NCBI RefSeq assembly: GCF_023161965.1
Contig: NZ_JALNTY010000001.1
Span: forward strand, 533,501-597,500
Origin: Anaerosoma tenue
Lineage (GTDB): Bacteria; Actinomycetota; Coriobacteriia; Anaerosomatales; Anaerosomataceae
DNA length: 64,000 nt
Reading direction: 5' to 3'
The notes below the pieces were generated by a model. That model did no database searches, was not told the DNA's origin, and saw only the letters and a program-made list of their open reading frames with translations. Below, in pieces: positions 26,317-36,771 of this stretch (positions within the stretch are counted from its first letter, which is position 1; each line of letters starts with the position of its first letter). The position numbers and the translations under genes were made by a program.

Positions 26317-28517
26317 TCCTCGCTCCCCTTCCGCCTACCGCCCTCGGGCATGGTCCGGCGGGCGTCGAAGACGCCGTCAACACCACGGACCGTGGCAAGC
26401 ACCTTCTGCAGCTGATCCATGCTGCCAAGCTCGAACAGGAAGCGCAGATACGCCACACCCTGCCTGTCGGTCGATATCGCGGCCGACAGGACGTTGACGC
26501 CGGCATCGGCCAGGGCGATGGAGATGTCCTGGAGCAACCGCGTCCGATCGAGGGCCTCGATCAGGATCTCGACCTGATAGGTGGTCTTGGCCGCAGCGTC
26601 CCACTCGACATCCAGTATCCGCTCGGGGCTCCCGGCAACGAGCTCGCGGGCGTTGGGGCAGTCCTCGCGATGCACCGACACCCCGCGACCTCGGGTGACG
26701 AATCCCACGATGGGATCTCCCGGGACGGGGTTACAGCAGTGAGCGAGACGCACCAGCACGTCGTCGATCCCCTTCACCCTGACGCCCGTGCCGCTCTTGC
26801 GTCTCGACGGACGCGGCGGCGCTACCGGGATCTCAGGCTCCGGCTCGGGCGGAGCGACCGTGTGACCCTCCTTCGCGAGGACCTTGATGAGCTTGGTGAC
26901 CACCTGCTTGGGGCTTTGCTTTCCTCCGCCGATGACCGCGAGAAGGTCGTCCCCTTGCTGCAGGTTCATCTCCTTGGCGACCACATCGAGCGCCTTGGAG
27001 ACCGCGCTGGCGCTCACGTGCATCCCTTGCTTGCGAAGGATCTTCCCGAGCTCCTCCTTGCCCTTGGCGAGGTCGTCCTCGCGGCTCGCGCGCGAGAAAT
27101 GGCTACGGATCTTGCTGCGCGCGGACGACGTCCGCACGATGTTGAGCCAGTCGCGACTCGGCCATGAGTTCTTGTTGGTGAGGATCTCGACGCGGTCACC
27201 CATCTGGAGCTCGTACTCGAGGGTGACTATCGAGCCGTTCACCTTCGCCCCCACGCAGTGGTGGCCCACCTCGGTATGGATGGCGTACGCGAAGTCGATC
27301 GGCGTGGATCCGCGCCTGAGGGAGACCACGTCCCCCTTGGGGGTGAAGACGAAGACCTCGTCCTCGAAGAGGTCGATCTTCAGCGCCTCCATGAACTCCC
27401 GCGGGTCCTTGAGCTCGGTCTGCCACTCCAGCATCTGGCGCAGCCATGCGAGACGCTCGTCGAACGCCTCGTCGGCGCGCCCGCCTTCCTTATAGCGCCA
27501 GTGCGCGGCGATCCCGTACTCTGCGGTACGGTGCATCTCCTCGGTGCGAATCTGTATCTCGAGCGGTCGCCCGGCCGGGCCGATGACGGTCGTGTGCAGC
27601 GACTGGTACATGTTGAACTTGGGCATCGCCACGTAGTCCTTGAAGCGTCCGGGCACCGGCTTCCAGATCGAGTGGACCGTGCCGAGCGCTCCGTACACGT
27701 CCTTGACCGACTCCACGATCACGCGGAGCGCGATCAGGTCGTAGATCTCCGAGAAGTCCTTACCGCGGTGGGTCATCTTCTGATAGATGCTGTACAGGTG
27801 CTTGGGCCGACCGGATATCTCACTCGAGATGCCGATGTCCTCGAGCTCGCTCGAGAGCTGGTCGATCACCTGATGCAGATACGCCTCGCGGGCCGTGCGG
27901 CTCTCGGCCACCATCTTCTGGATCTGCTGGAACTTGCGTGGTTCAAGGTAGTAGAACGCCAGATCCTCGAGCTCCCACTTGATGGACGAGATCCCGAGCC
28001 GGTGCGCGAGCGGCGCGTAGATCTCCATCGTCTCGATCGCCTTCTGGTGCTGCTTCTCGGCCGGAAGCGCGGCGAGCGTGCGCATGTTGTGCAGCCGGTC
28101 CGCCAGCTTGATCAGGATGACGCGGATGTCCTTGGCCATCGCGATCAGCATCTTGCGCATGTTGTTGGCCTGCGCCTCGGCAAGCGATGAGAACTTGATC
28201 CGGCCGAGCTTGGTGACGCCGTCGACCAGGACGGCGACCTCTTCGCCGAAGCGCTCCCGCACCTCCTTGAGGCTCACCGAGCTGTCCTCCACGACGTCGT
28301 GGAGTATCGCCGCCTCGATGGTGGCGGTGTCGAGGTTGAGTCCCGCGAGGATCATGGCGACCTCGAGCGGATGGCTGATGAACGGCTCCCCCGACCTGCG
28401 CATCTGTCCCGCGTGGTGCTCGAGCGCGAAGGCGTAGGCGTCGTCGATCCCCCGCAGGTCCGCCGAGGGATTGTACGAGCGTATCTGGGCCTCCAGGCCC
28501 TCGAGCGTCACGGACAC
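26313..28517 (-). CDS. relA: Bifunctional (p)ppGpp synthetase/hydrolase RelA/SpoT
   Basis: 734 residues with all Rel domains. The HD hydrolase domain has YAFALEHHAGQMRRSGEPFI and the His-Asp pair in ILHDVVEDS (H73-D74). The synthetase domain includes YQSLHTTVIGPAGRPLEIQI and AEYGIAAHWRYKEGG. A TGS domain (VFVFTPKGDVVSLRRGSTPI), a zinc-finger/helical region (RLAHCCNPVPGDPIVGFVTR) and a C-terminal ACT domain follow. The intact HD pair and synthetase region suggest both activities. GTG 28517 has GAAAGG upstream. It sets stringent-response alarmone levels. The next gene is coupled. Confidence 0.96.
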   Translation of the reverse strand: MSVTLEGLEAQIRSYNPSADLRGIDDAYAFALEHHAGQMRRSGEPFISHPLEVAMILAGLNLDTATIEAAILHDVVEDSSVSLKEVRERFGEEVAVLVDGVTKLGRIKFSSLAEAQANNMRKMLIAMAKDIRVILIKLADRLHNMRTLAALPAEKQHQKAIETMEIYAPLAHRLGISSIKWELEDLAFYYLEPRKFQQIQKMVAESRTAREAYLHQVIDQLSSELEDIGISSEISGRPKHLYSIYQKMTHRGKDFSEIYDLIALRVIVESVKDVYGALGTVHSIWKPVPGRFKDYVAMPKFNMYQSLHTTVIGPAGRPLEIQIRTEEMHRTAEYGIAAHWRYKEGGRADEAFDERLAWLRQMLEWQTELKDPREFMEALKIDLFEDEVFVFTPKGDVVSLRRGSTPIDFAYAIHTEVGHHCVGAKVNGSIVTLEYELQMGDRVEILTNKNSWPSRDWLNIVRTSSARSKIRSHFSRASREDDLAKGKEELGKILRKQGMHVSASAVSKALDVVAKEMNLQQGDDLLAVIGGGKQSPKQVVTKLIKVLAKEGHTVAPPEPEPEIPVAPPRPSRRKSGTGVRVKGIDDVLVRLAHCCNPVPGDPIVGFVTRGRGVSVHREDCPNARELVAGSPERILDVEWDAAAKTTYQVEILIEALDRTRLLQDISIALADAGVNVLSAAISTDRQGVAYLRFLFELGSMDQLQKVLATVRGVDGVFDARRTMPEGGRRKGSEE

Positions 28518-28584
28518 GAACGGCCTTTCGTCACGGGGCTCTCATGTAGACAGGATACCGTCGCGGGTCGCCCCTCGCGCGGTC

Positions 28585-31500
28585 TCAGGGTCGTGTGGGC
28601 AGGATAGGACGGTCGAACGCGTGCAGCAACTCTTCCGCCGCGGCCTCGAGGGCCCGGTGCCTGAACTCCTCGAAACTCCGGATCTCGTCGATCCCCTCCG
28701 CGTATCGTACCGAATCCGCGAGATCGAGTTTGTCTTCGGGCGCCGGCAGCAGCGCCAGACGCCTGTACGCGCCCGCCCCCTCGCTCGCCACGAGGCCCAG
28801 CTCCCGGAAGACACCGATGCCGGTCGACACGCCCTTGTCGTTGAGGCGGGACCGGCCGCGCCGCTTGTTGGCGAGCTCGGCAAGCTCGGCATTGGTGATC
28901 TCCACCCACCCGTCATCGGTGGGCAGGTCCTTCAGTACGAGGTACAGCGCGCCGAGGTCCTCCCTGGGCGGCGCGGCTGACTCGAGGATCATCCGGTTGA
29001 GTCGCGCGTCCTTCTCGCCGAAGACGAGATGGACCGTTGCCAGCTGGCCGTCCCTGCCGCCGCGCCCGCAGAGCTGGTTGAACTCGACCTCGCCCATCGG
29101 CAGGTGATAGAGGACCACGTGACGCACGTCGGCGATGTTCACTCCCTCGCCGAAGGCGCTCGTGGCCACCACCACAGTGACGTCACCGTCCCGGAACGCC
29201 CGCTCCACGGCGTGACGCGCCTCGCGTGTCATGCCGCCGTTGTAGAAGACCGCGCGATGCTCCAGGTCCGGTACGCGTGTGCGCAGCTGCCGTGCGAGCT
29301 TGACCGACGTCTCCCGGCTGTTCACGTAGACGATGACCTTCTCGCCCCTGGCGGCGATCCCCGCGATGTACGCGAGCTTGTCTTCCGTGCCGCGCCTGTC
29401 GGAGATCGCGAGGTTCTCGCGTGTCGTGGGGTCGAGCACGACCTCCTCGATACCCAGGTCGTCCCTGATGATCGACGCCACGTCGTCCGGTGCGGTGGCG
29501 GTCACCGCGAGGACCACCGGCCTCCCCAGAGTGGCGAGCGCCCCGCCGAGCCGCGCGTACGCGGGACGGTGCCCGGAGCGCGCCAGACCCACGTGGTGCG
29601 CCTCGTCGATCACGACGAACCCGATACGCCCGGAGGCGGCGAACCGTCCGGCATGATGATCGAGGAACTCGGGCGTGGTGAGCACCACATCGAGGGAGCC
29701 GTCACGAAGTGCGCCGAAGGCCTCGTCGCGTCCCGCCGGGCCCGTTTCGCCCGTCACGACCGCCGCGGACAGGCCGAGGGAAGCGAACCGCTCCTGGAGC
29801 ACGAAGGCCTGATCCGCCACGAGCGCCCTCAAGGGATAGACGAACACCGACGCCGAACCCTGCGCGATCGCCAGGCGGGCGGCGTGCAGATGGAAGATCA
29901 GCGACTTGCCCCGGCCGGTGGCCATCACGGCAAGCGTGGATCGACCCAGAGCAAGATGGGCAAGCGCATCGCGCTGTGCCTGGTGAAGGTCGCGGTCGCC
30001 GATCAGCCAACGGGTGAGCTCCTCGTCGAGCTCCACCGGGCTCAGACCCGCAAGGCGCGCCCGCATATCGGCGGCCGCCTGCAACGACTCTTCGTCCGGA
30101 CCCGCATCGACCGCACGACGGGTAACGAGCACGTTCACACCCAGGCTTTCGCCCTCGCCGCCGCCGGTGATGTCGGCCACTTCGACGTCGTACTCGACAC
30201 CTGCATCGAGCACCGGCGCGAGTGCCGCCGCCAGCCTGCGGTTGAAGAAGCCCACCTGATCGCCGAGGGGGTCGAACACCGCACACGCGTTGGAGTCGTA
30301 CTCGTTGTCCGGTTGACGTTCGATGCGGAGCGGGACGCCGGGCTCCAGACGGGCCACGACCTCCTGACGTCCCTCGAAGGTCACGCCGGCGAGCTTGGTA
30401 TGGAAACTCGTCGCATCGCCGATGCCGGCGTAGTCGCCACGGGCCAGGATCTCGTCGGCGTGTTCGAACAGGTCGTCGACAAGCTCCGCCGCCGCTGACC
30501 GGTCACCGGCTTCACGCTGCCTGACGTCCCGGACCAGGAGCTGGATACGTTCGACGCCCCGCCATTCATCCAGCTCCAGCTCATAGACGAGATCGACCGC
30601 GGACTCGGTGTCCGCGAGCGTCTCGATGTCGTTGCACCTGAAGGCGATCGACGGCACCGCAGCCACGCCGTCGAACGCGGTGAATCGCAGGTGGTCGCCA
30701 CCCTTCCCCACCCGTTTGCGCCCGTTCATGAACACCCCGTAGGAGGCCAGCAGCGGGCACCGGTTGGCGAAGCCGAACGGGCCGAGCGCGGATATCTCCA
30801 CCGCCAGCTCACGTGAAAGCGTATCGAGCGGGACCTCGGCGTCCACATCGATCCGGCCGACGAACACCTCATCCGGCACCTCGGCGAAGCGCCTGCGCAG
30901 CGCGTCCCGGAGGTCGTCGAGCGCCGTTGCCGGGAGCGTCGCCCCCACGGCCATCTCGTGTCCTCCGAACCGCGTGAGCATCGGTCCGATCGCCGTGAGA
31001 GCGGCATACAGATCGATGCCCTCGACGCTGCGGCCGGACCCCTGGGCGACCGCGTCCTCTATGCAGAAGACGAGCGCCGGCACGCCGTAGCGCGAAACCA
31101 GCCTCGAGGCGACGATGCCCCTGACCCCCTCGTGCCAACCCTCACCCGCAACCACCAGTACCCTGTCGCCGGGTCTGTATGTCCTTTCGGCCTCCGCGAG
31201 CGCCGCGACCAGTAGGTCCGCCTCCGTCGCCTGCCGCACGCGGTTGTACTCGTCGAGCGCGTGTGCGAGCTCGGTGGCCTCGTCGATGTCTTCCGCCAGC
31301 AGAAGCGACAGCGCAGTCGCCGGGTCGGCCATGCGGCCCGCCGCGTTCAGCCGGGGGGCCAGCGCGAATGCGACCTGGTCGGACGTCAACGTCGCGGTAT
31401 CCACGCCGGCGACCGTCGCGAGTCCCGCGATACCCGGCCTGGGCGAGTGCCGCACCGACTGCAGCCCGTGGGCCACGAGAGCCCGGTTGGCCCCGACGAG

Positions 31501-32220
31501 CGGAACGATGTCCGCCACCGTGCCCAGCATCGCGAGATCGGTGAGCGATCGCCACACCTCGTCGTCGGCGAGGATCAGGCCGACCTCCCTCACCAGCGCA
31601 AGCGCGACACCCGCACCGGCGACCGGCGGACCATCGTCCGCCAACTTGGGGTCGGCGACGGGCACATCGACGGGCACGTCCTCACCGGGCTCATGGTGGT
31701 CCGTGATGACCACATCGATGCCACGGTCGCGCAGCGCGCGGACCTCGGCGCAGCTCGAGATGCCACAGTCGACGGTCACCACGACCTCGGGACCCATGGC
31801 GACGAGCCTGGTGAGCGCCGGCTCGGTCAGGCCGTATCCCTCGGTGAAGCGGTGGGGCACCATCGCCTCCACGCACCCTCCCAGCATGCGGAGCCCCAGC
31901 GCGGTGGTCGCTGCGGCGGAGATGCCGTCAAGGTCGAAATCGCCGAAGACGACGATCCTCTCGCGGGCGCGCACCGCCGCCGCCACCCGTGCGGCGGCAG
32001 CATCGAGGCCGGGGATATCCCGGGTGGCCACCCAGTCGCGCTCGAGCGACGGCGTGAGAAAGGCCCGCGCTTCATCCGCGGCGGCGATACCGCGCGCCAA
32101 CAGGATGCCCGCCGTCACCACGGAGAGCCCTGTCTCGCGCGCAAGGCGCCTGGCGCTGTCGGCGTCCGGGCGCGCGACATCCCAGCGACGGCGGCATGCG
32201 GCGGTATCGGTGACGGTCAT
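28585..32220 (-). CDS. recJ: RecJ exonuclease - HIRAN - RecQ-like helicase fusion
   Basis: 1211 residues combining three modules. Residues about 1-570 are RecJ: DHH motif I DFDLDG (94-99), DCG (151-153), DHH (174-176) and the DHHA1 motif RFGGHEMAVG (417-426), then an OB-like segment. Residues about 605-690 match a HIRAN domain (FHTKLAGVTFEGRQEVVARL, RQPDNEYDSNACAVFDPLGD, VGFFNRRLA), a fold that binds 3' DNA ends. Residues about 735-1210 are a superfamily 2 helicase of RecQ type: ATGRGKS (767-773), DEAH (872-875), VTATAP, and CGRGGRDG (1051-1058), with a winged-helix-like tail. Known RecJ (5'-3' ssDNA exonuclease) works with RecQ in resection, so the fusion joins unwinding and degradation. Its promoter suggests a leaderless mRNA. 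Confidence 0.93.
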   Translation of the reverse strand: MTVTDTAACRRRWDVARPDADSARRLARETGLSVVTAGILLARGIAAADEARAFLTPSLERDWVATRDIPGLDAAAARVAAAVRARERIVVFGDFDLDGISAAATTALGLRMLGGCVEAMVPHRFTEGYGLTEPALTRLVAMGPEVVVTVDCGISSCAEVRALRDRGIDVVITDHHEPGEDVPVDVPVADPKLADDGPPVAGAGVALALVREVGLILADDEVWRSLTDLAMLGTVADIVPLVGANRALVAHGLQSVRHSPRPGIAGLATVAGVDTATLTSDQVAFALAPRLNAAGRMADPATALSLLLAEDIDEATELAHALDEYNRVRQATEADLLVAALAEAERTYRPGDRVLVVAGEGWHEGVRGIVASRLVSRYGVPALVFCIEDAVAQGSGRSVEGIDLYAALTAIGPMLTRFGGHEMAVGATLPATALDDLRDALRRRFAEVPDEVFVGRIDVDAEVPLDTLSRELAVEISALGPFGFANRCPLLASYGVFMNGRKRVGKGGDHLRFTAFDGVAAVPSIAFRCNDIETLADTESAVDLVYELELDEWRGVERIQLLVRDVRQREAGDRSAAAELVDDLFEHADEILARGDYAGIGDATSFHTKLAGVTFEGRQEVVARLEPGVPLRIERQPDNEYDSNACAVFDPLGDQVGFFNRRLAAALAPVLDAGVEYDVEVADITGGGEGESLGVNVLVTRRAVDAGPDEESLQAAADMRARLAGLSPVELDEELTRWLIGDRDLHQAQRDALAHLALGRSTLAVMATGRGKSLIFHLHAARLAIAQGSASVFVYPLRALVADQAFVLQERFASLGLSAAVVTGETGPAGRDEAFGALRDGSLDVVLTTPEFLDHHAGRFAASGRIGFVVIDEAHHVGLARSGHRPAYARLGGALATLGRPVVLAVTATAPDDVASIIRDDLGIEEVVLDPTTRENLAISDRRGTEDKLAYIAGIAARGEKVIVYVNSRETSVKLARQLRTRVPDLEHRAVFYNGGMTREARHAVERAFRDGDVTVVVATSAFGEGVNIADVRHVVLYHLPMGEVEFNQLCGRGGRDGQLATVHLVFGEKDARLNRMILESAAPPREDLGALYLVLKDLPTDDGWVEITNAELAELANKRRGRSRLNDKGVSTGIGVFRELGLVASEGAGAYRRLALLPAPEDKLDLADSVRYAEGIDEIRSFEEFRHRALEAAAEELLHAFDRPILPTRP

Positions 32221-32226
32221 GCGCCT

Positions 32227-32232
32227 ATTGTA
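32227..32232 (-). promoter_or_regulatory. Promoter of recJ fusion, probably leaderless
   Basis: TACAAT on the minus strand ends six bases before ATG 32220. Transcription should begin at or next to the A of ATG. The six bases (AGGCGC) hold no room for a ribosome binding site. Confidence 0.5.
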
Positions 32233-32237
32233 ACCGC

Positions 32238-32267
32238 GGAGACCGGCCCCCGAAGGAGCCGGTCTCC
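32238..32267 (-). terminator. Stem-loop after secF
   Basis: A perfect hairpin lies between secF and the recJ fusion: GGAGACCGG arms around a CUCC-UUCG-GGGG centre. No U-run follows, so it may act as a weak or Rho-assisted terminator of the yajC-secD-secF transcript. Confidence 0.6.
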
Positions 32268-32291
32268 GTATCCGCCCGTACCGGGCCGAGT

Positions 32292-33209
32292 CTACTTGGC
32301 CGCATGCGCCGCGTACTTGCGCTTGAGCGCCTGGAACTTCGGCTCGCGCTCCTTCCAGACCGCATAGAGCGGGCTGGCCAACCCGATCGTGGAGTAGGCG
32401 GCCGCCAGCAGGCCCACCGCCATCGCAAACGCGAAGTCGCGCAGCGTCTCCCCGCCGAAGAAGAAGAGCGCGAACACGGGGATCACCTGGATGAGGCCGG
32501 TGTTCACCCAGCGCATGAGCACCTGGTTGATCGACTCGTTCGTCATCTCCATGAAGCTCATCTTCGTGAGCCCGGTGGCGTTCTCACGGATGCGGTGGAA
32601 GACCACGATCGTGTCGTACAGCGAGTAGCCGAGGATCGTGAGCACCGCGGCGATCGTGTTGGGCGTCACCTCACGTCCGGAGATGGCATACACACCGAGC
32701 ACGATCGTGGTGTCGTGCAGCAGCGCCAGCACCGCGGTGAGCGACATCTTGTACTCGAACCGGAGCGAGATGTAGATGAGGATGGCGACGATGGAAACGG
32801 CGAGCGCCACCAGCGACGCCTCGGTCACGTTGTCGCCCCAACCGGGTCCGATGGTCGTGACGTTCGCGTCCTGCGCGGGAAGGCCGAGCGTCTCGCTTAC
32901 CGCCGAGAACGCCTCCTGGGCCCGTGCCGTATCGGACTCCGCGGTCCGCACGATGAAACCGCCGTCATCGGTGGGCTGGATGGTGGCGTTGGAGGTATCC
33001 GGAACGCCTGCTTCCTCGAGCGCGGCACGCACGTCCTCCGTGGTGACCCCCTCGGCGCCCGAGAGCGTCATCGTGGTCCCACCCTGGAAGTCGATGCCGA
33101 ACGTCAAGCCCCTGATGAGGAGAGCGGCGATGCTGATCGCGACAAGGGCGCCCGACAGCGCGAAGAAGTACTTCTTCTTTCCCATGAAATCGATGCGTGT
33201 CTTAGCCAC
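32292..33209 (-). CDS. secF: Protein translocase subunit SecF
   Basis: 305 residues with six membrane helices. The family motif LTFGIDFQGGTTMTLSG follows the first helix, a periplasmic P1-like loop spans about 40-130, and the C-terminal bundle contains ILIYISLRFEYKMSLTAVLA and the DTIVVFHRIRENA segment. Forms the SecDF complex, which uses the proton gradient to help Sec-dependent export. GTG 33209 overlaps the end of secD by eight bases. Complete. Confidence 0.96.
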   Translation of the reverse strand: MAKTRIDFMGKKKYFFALSGALVAISIAALLIRGLTFGIDFQGGTTMTLSGAEGVTTEDVRAALEEAGVPDTSNATIQPTDDGGFIVRTAESDTARAQEAFSAVSETLGLPAQDANVTTIGPGWGDNVTEASLVALAVSIVAILIYISLRFEYKMSLTAVLALLHDTTIVLGVYAISGREVTPNTIAAVLTILGYSLYDTIVVFHRIRENATGLTKMSFMEMTNESINQVLMRWVNTGLIQVIPVFALFFFGGETLRDFAFAMAVGLLAAAYSTIGLASPLYAVWKEREPKFQALKRKYAAHAAK

Positions 33210-34548
33210 GGGTACCGCCCCCTTTCACTCCCCAGAAAGCAGGCGCTTTCGACATCGTCCCCTCGGCAAGCATGCGGACGATCGGACCGGTGAACAGGAG
33301 CGCAGCCACAAGGTCGATCGCGATGCCCAGTATCAGGGTGAACGCGAAGCCGCGCACCGGACCGATCGCGAGGGCGTAGAGCGCGATGGCCGATACGAGG
33401 GTCACGATGTCGGCGTCGATGCTCGTACCGATCGCATGCCGCACAGCCGACTTCGCTGCGCTGCGGTGCGTCTTGCCGGCCTCGATCTCCTCCTTGAGGC
33501 GCTCGAATATGAGAATCGACGTGTCGACGGCCACACCGATGCCCAGGATCAGACCGGCGATGCCCGGAAGGGTGAGAGCGAAGGCGTTCATTCGTGAGAG
33601 GATGCCGAGCGAGCCGAGCATAAGGAGCGCGTACGCCACGAGCGCCACGATGCTCACGAGACCCAGGCCACGGTAGTAGGCGACCATGAACGCCGCCACC
33701 AGTGCGAGTCCTACGAGACCCGCCAGCAGCCCCTGGTCGAGCGATTCCTTGCCGAGGGTCGGGCCCACGAGTCGCGATTCATCTATCGCCACCTCGGCGG
33801 GCATGGCTCCCGACTGCAGGATCGCCGCAAGGCCCTTGGCCTCGTCCACGGTGAAACTGCCGGTGATGAGCGTGTCGCCGTCGAGGATCGGCGTCTGGAC
33901 CGCGGGGGCTGATTTCGCCCGGCCGTCCAGCGCGATCAGGATCTGACCACGGGTGGCCGACAGGCGTGTCGTCACATCACCCCATACGTCGGCACCCTCG
34001 CCGCTCATGGAGATAGACACGGCGGGATTGCCGTACTCGTCGGTGGTGACACGGGCATCGGTCACGACCTCGCCCGTCATGAACGGTTCGTACCCCTCGG
34101 GATCGAGCTGCGGGAGCGTCGTCTCCTCGCCCGAGTATTCGGCCTCCAGCTGCTGTGCGATCAGGTCGAGCGTGGCGGTATCGGTGACGCTGGTCAGATC
34201 CACGAACTCCAGCTTGCCGGGCTCGCCCAGCAACCTGAGCGCGTCCTGTGCGTTCTGCACGCCGGGAAGTTGCACGAGGAAGGACCGCTGCCCCTGGCGC
34301 TGCACGCTGGCTTCGCTCACTCCGAACCCGTTCACGCGCTCGATCAGGATCGTCTCCACCCGGCTCATCGTTTCCTCGGTCAGTTCCTCAGCGCCCAGTG
34401 GTGACGCCGTGAGCGTGACCGAGAGGCCGCCCTTGATGTCCAGACCCTGCGTTATCTTCTCCTCGAGCGGCCAGAAGGACCACACCGAGACGGCGAGCAA
34501 CAGGGCCAACGCAATCAGGGCCCAGGCGTTCGTTGGCTTCAGCTTCAT
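33202..34548 (-). CDS. secD: Protein translocase subunit SecD
   Basis: 448 residues. The first helix is followed by the D1 motif ITQGLDIKGGLSVTLTA, a large P1 domain (LVQLPGVQNAQDALRLLGEP near residue 90; AILQSGAMPAEVAIDESRLV near 245), and five C-terminal helices with the DTSILIFERLKEEI motif (the conserved Asp is the proposed proton-coupling residue). Shorter than E. coli SecD, as in Actinobacteria. It follows yajC by 43 bases, the standard yajC-secD-secF order. Confidence 0.96.
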   Translation of the reverse strand: MKLKPTNAWALIALALLLAVSVWSFWPLEEKITQGLDIKGGLSVTLTASPLGAEELTEETMSRVETILIERVNGFGVSEASVQRQGQRSFLVQLPGVQNAQDALRLLGEPGKLEFVDLTSVTDTATLDLIAQQLEAEYSGEETTLPQLDPEGYEPFMTGEVVTDARVTTDEYGNPAVSISMSGEGADVWGDVTTRLSATRGQILIALDGRAKSAPAVQTPILDGDTLITGSFTVDEAKGLAAILQSGAMPAEVAIDESRLVGPTLGKESLDQGLLAGLVGLALVAAFMVAYYRGLGLVSIVALVAYALLMLGSLGILSRMNAFALTLPGIAGLILGIGVAVDTSILIFERLKEEIEAGKTHRSAAKSAVRHAIGTSIDADIVTLVSAIALYALAIGPVRGFAFTLILGIAIDLVAALLFTGPIVRMLAEGTMSKAPAFWGVKGGGTRG

Positions 34549-34591
34549 CTGGTTCGACTATCTCCTCTTCCTCGCGCCCCGGAGGGCGACC

Positions 34592-34852
34592 CTATACCTC
34601 GAGACGTGACGCCACTGCGGACCGGGCGAACTCGATCACCACGCCGGGGGCGACCTCAAGACCTACCCTGTCACCGTCGATGGTGCGCACCGTGCCGTAC
34701 AACCCGCCCATCGTGACGACCCGGTCACCCTCGGCAAGCGACGCTACAAGAGCGGCATGCTCCTTCTGGCGCTTCTGTTGCGGACGGATCATCAACAGGT
34801 AGAACGCCCCGAAGATGACGACGAGAGAAAGCAGCTGACCGTACTGTTCCAT
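34592..34852 (-). CDS. yajC: Preprotein translocase subunit YajC
   Basis: 86 residues, one N-terminal membrane helix (LLSLVVIFGAFYLLMIRPQQ) and the family's conserved RPQQKRQKEH segment, then a small cytoplasmic domain (LAEGDRVVTMGGLYGTVRTI). Auxiliary to SecDF. A good -10 box, TATGAT, lies at 34915-34920, about 60 bases upstream, and GGAGG precedes the ATG. The 144-base gap to tgt shows no other gene. Confidence 0.94.
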   Translation of the reverse strand: MEQYGQLLSLVVIFGAFYLLMIRPQQKRQKEHAALVASLAEGDRVVTMGGLYGTVRTIDGDRVGLEVAPGVVIEFARSAVASRLEV

Positions 34853-34914
34853 GGTGAGACCTCCATGACTTCACACACGAGCATCGCGCCCTTACGGCGC
34901 GAGCGCATCAACGC

Positions 34915-34920
34915 ATCATA
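34915..34920 (-). promoter_or_regulatory. Candidate -10 box for yajC-secD-secF
   Basis: TATGAT on the minus strand, about 60 bases upstream of yajC. The nearest TTGATG upstream is 20 bases away, longer than the usual spacing. Confidence 0.4.
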
Positions 34921-34996
34921 GCATCAGTGCGAAACGGCTCCATCAACACGATGCACACGGCCATCGCGTCGCACGGGACCGCAGCCCGGAGCGACT

Positions 34997-36130
<1,134 letters not shown>

Positions 36131-36158
36131 CCAGGCATCGGGGTATGCTTCTCTCGAT

Positions 36159-36186
36159 GAACCCGTAGCGCCTCAGCACCGTCTTA
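36159..36186 (+). promoter_or_regulatory. Possible ECF-type promoter of the sigma/anti-sigma pair
   Basis: GAACCC, 16 bases, GTCTTA resembles the -35/-10 pattern of SigE-type ECF promoters and lies directly before the ECF gene, consistent with autoregulation. The implied start site falls near 36193, leaving little leader before ATG 36199. Weak evidence. Confidence 0.3.
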
Positions 36187-36198
36187 GGAGAGGTGGGC

Positions 36199-36771
36199 AT
36201 GGTCACTCGCGTGATGGGCGACGCCGATCTGGTCGCCGCGGCCGCATCCGGCGATCACAGCGCTTACGCGACGCTCGTCCGTCTCCATGCCGACGCGGTA
36301 TACGCGCATGCGCTGCGTTTCTTCGGCGATGCGCCGACCGCTGAAGACGCCACGCAGGAGGTGTTCCTGAAGGTGTTCCGCAGCCTTGGAAGCTTCGACG
36401 GCCGCGCCCGATTCAGCACTTGGCTGTACCGGGTGACGCGGAACGTGTGCCTTGATATGGTGCGCGCCGGCAAACGCACGCCCCTGCCGCTCGACCCGGT
36501 CGATCTCGAGCCAGTCTCACAAGCCGATTTCTCCGACGATGTCGCCTTCACCGATGCGCTCGAGACCGCGATCGCAACGCTTCCGCCTGAGGAGCGCGAG
36601 GCTCTTGGCGCCATAGGATTGTTCGGGCTCACCTACGCCGAGGCGTCAGACACGCTCGGGGTACCCGAGGGGACCGTGAAGTCGCGGGTGTTCCGTGCCA
36701 GACGGACCCTCGCCCACATACTCCGGGCGACGGAGGGAGGTGGCTTCGATGGACTGCCTCAGCGCGACTGA
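36199..36771 (+). CDS. ECF-type sigma-70 factor
   Basis: 190 residues from ATG 36199 (GGAGAGG upstream; GTG 36193 and ATG 36214 are alternatives). Region 2 shows ATLVRLHADAVYAHALRFFG, AEDATQEVFLKVFRSLGSFD and the promoter-melting segment FSTWLYRVTRNVCLDMVRAG. Region 4 is LPPEEREALGAIGLFGLTYA followed by TLGVPEGTVKSRVFRARRTL. The gene overlaps its downstream partner, which has a zinc-binding anti-sigma domain and a membrane helix, so release on an envelope signal is likely. Regulon unknown. Confidence 0.94.
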   Translation: MVTRVMGDADLVAAAASGDHSAYATLVRLHADAVYAHALRFFGDAPTAEDATQEVFLKVFRSLGSFDGRARFSTWLYRVTRNVCLDMVRAGKRTPLPLDPVDLEPVSQADFSDDVAFTDALETAIATLPPEEREALGAIGLFGLTYAEASDTLGVPEGTVKSRVFRARRTLAHILRATEGGGFDGLPQRD

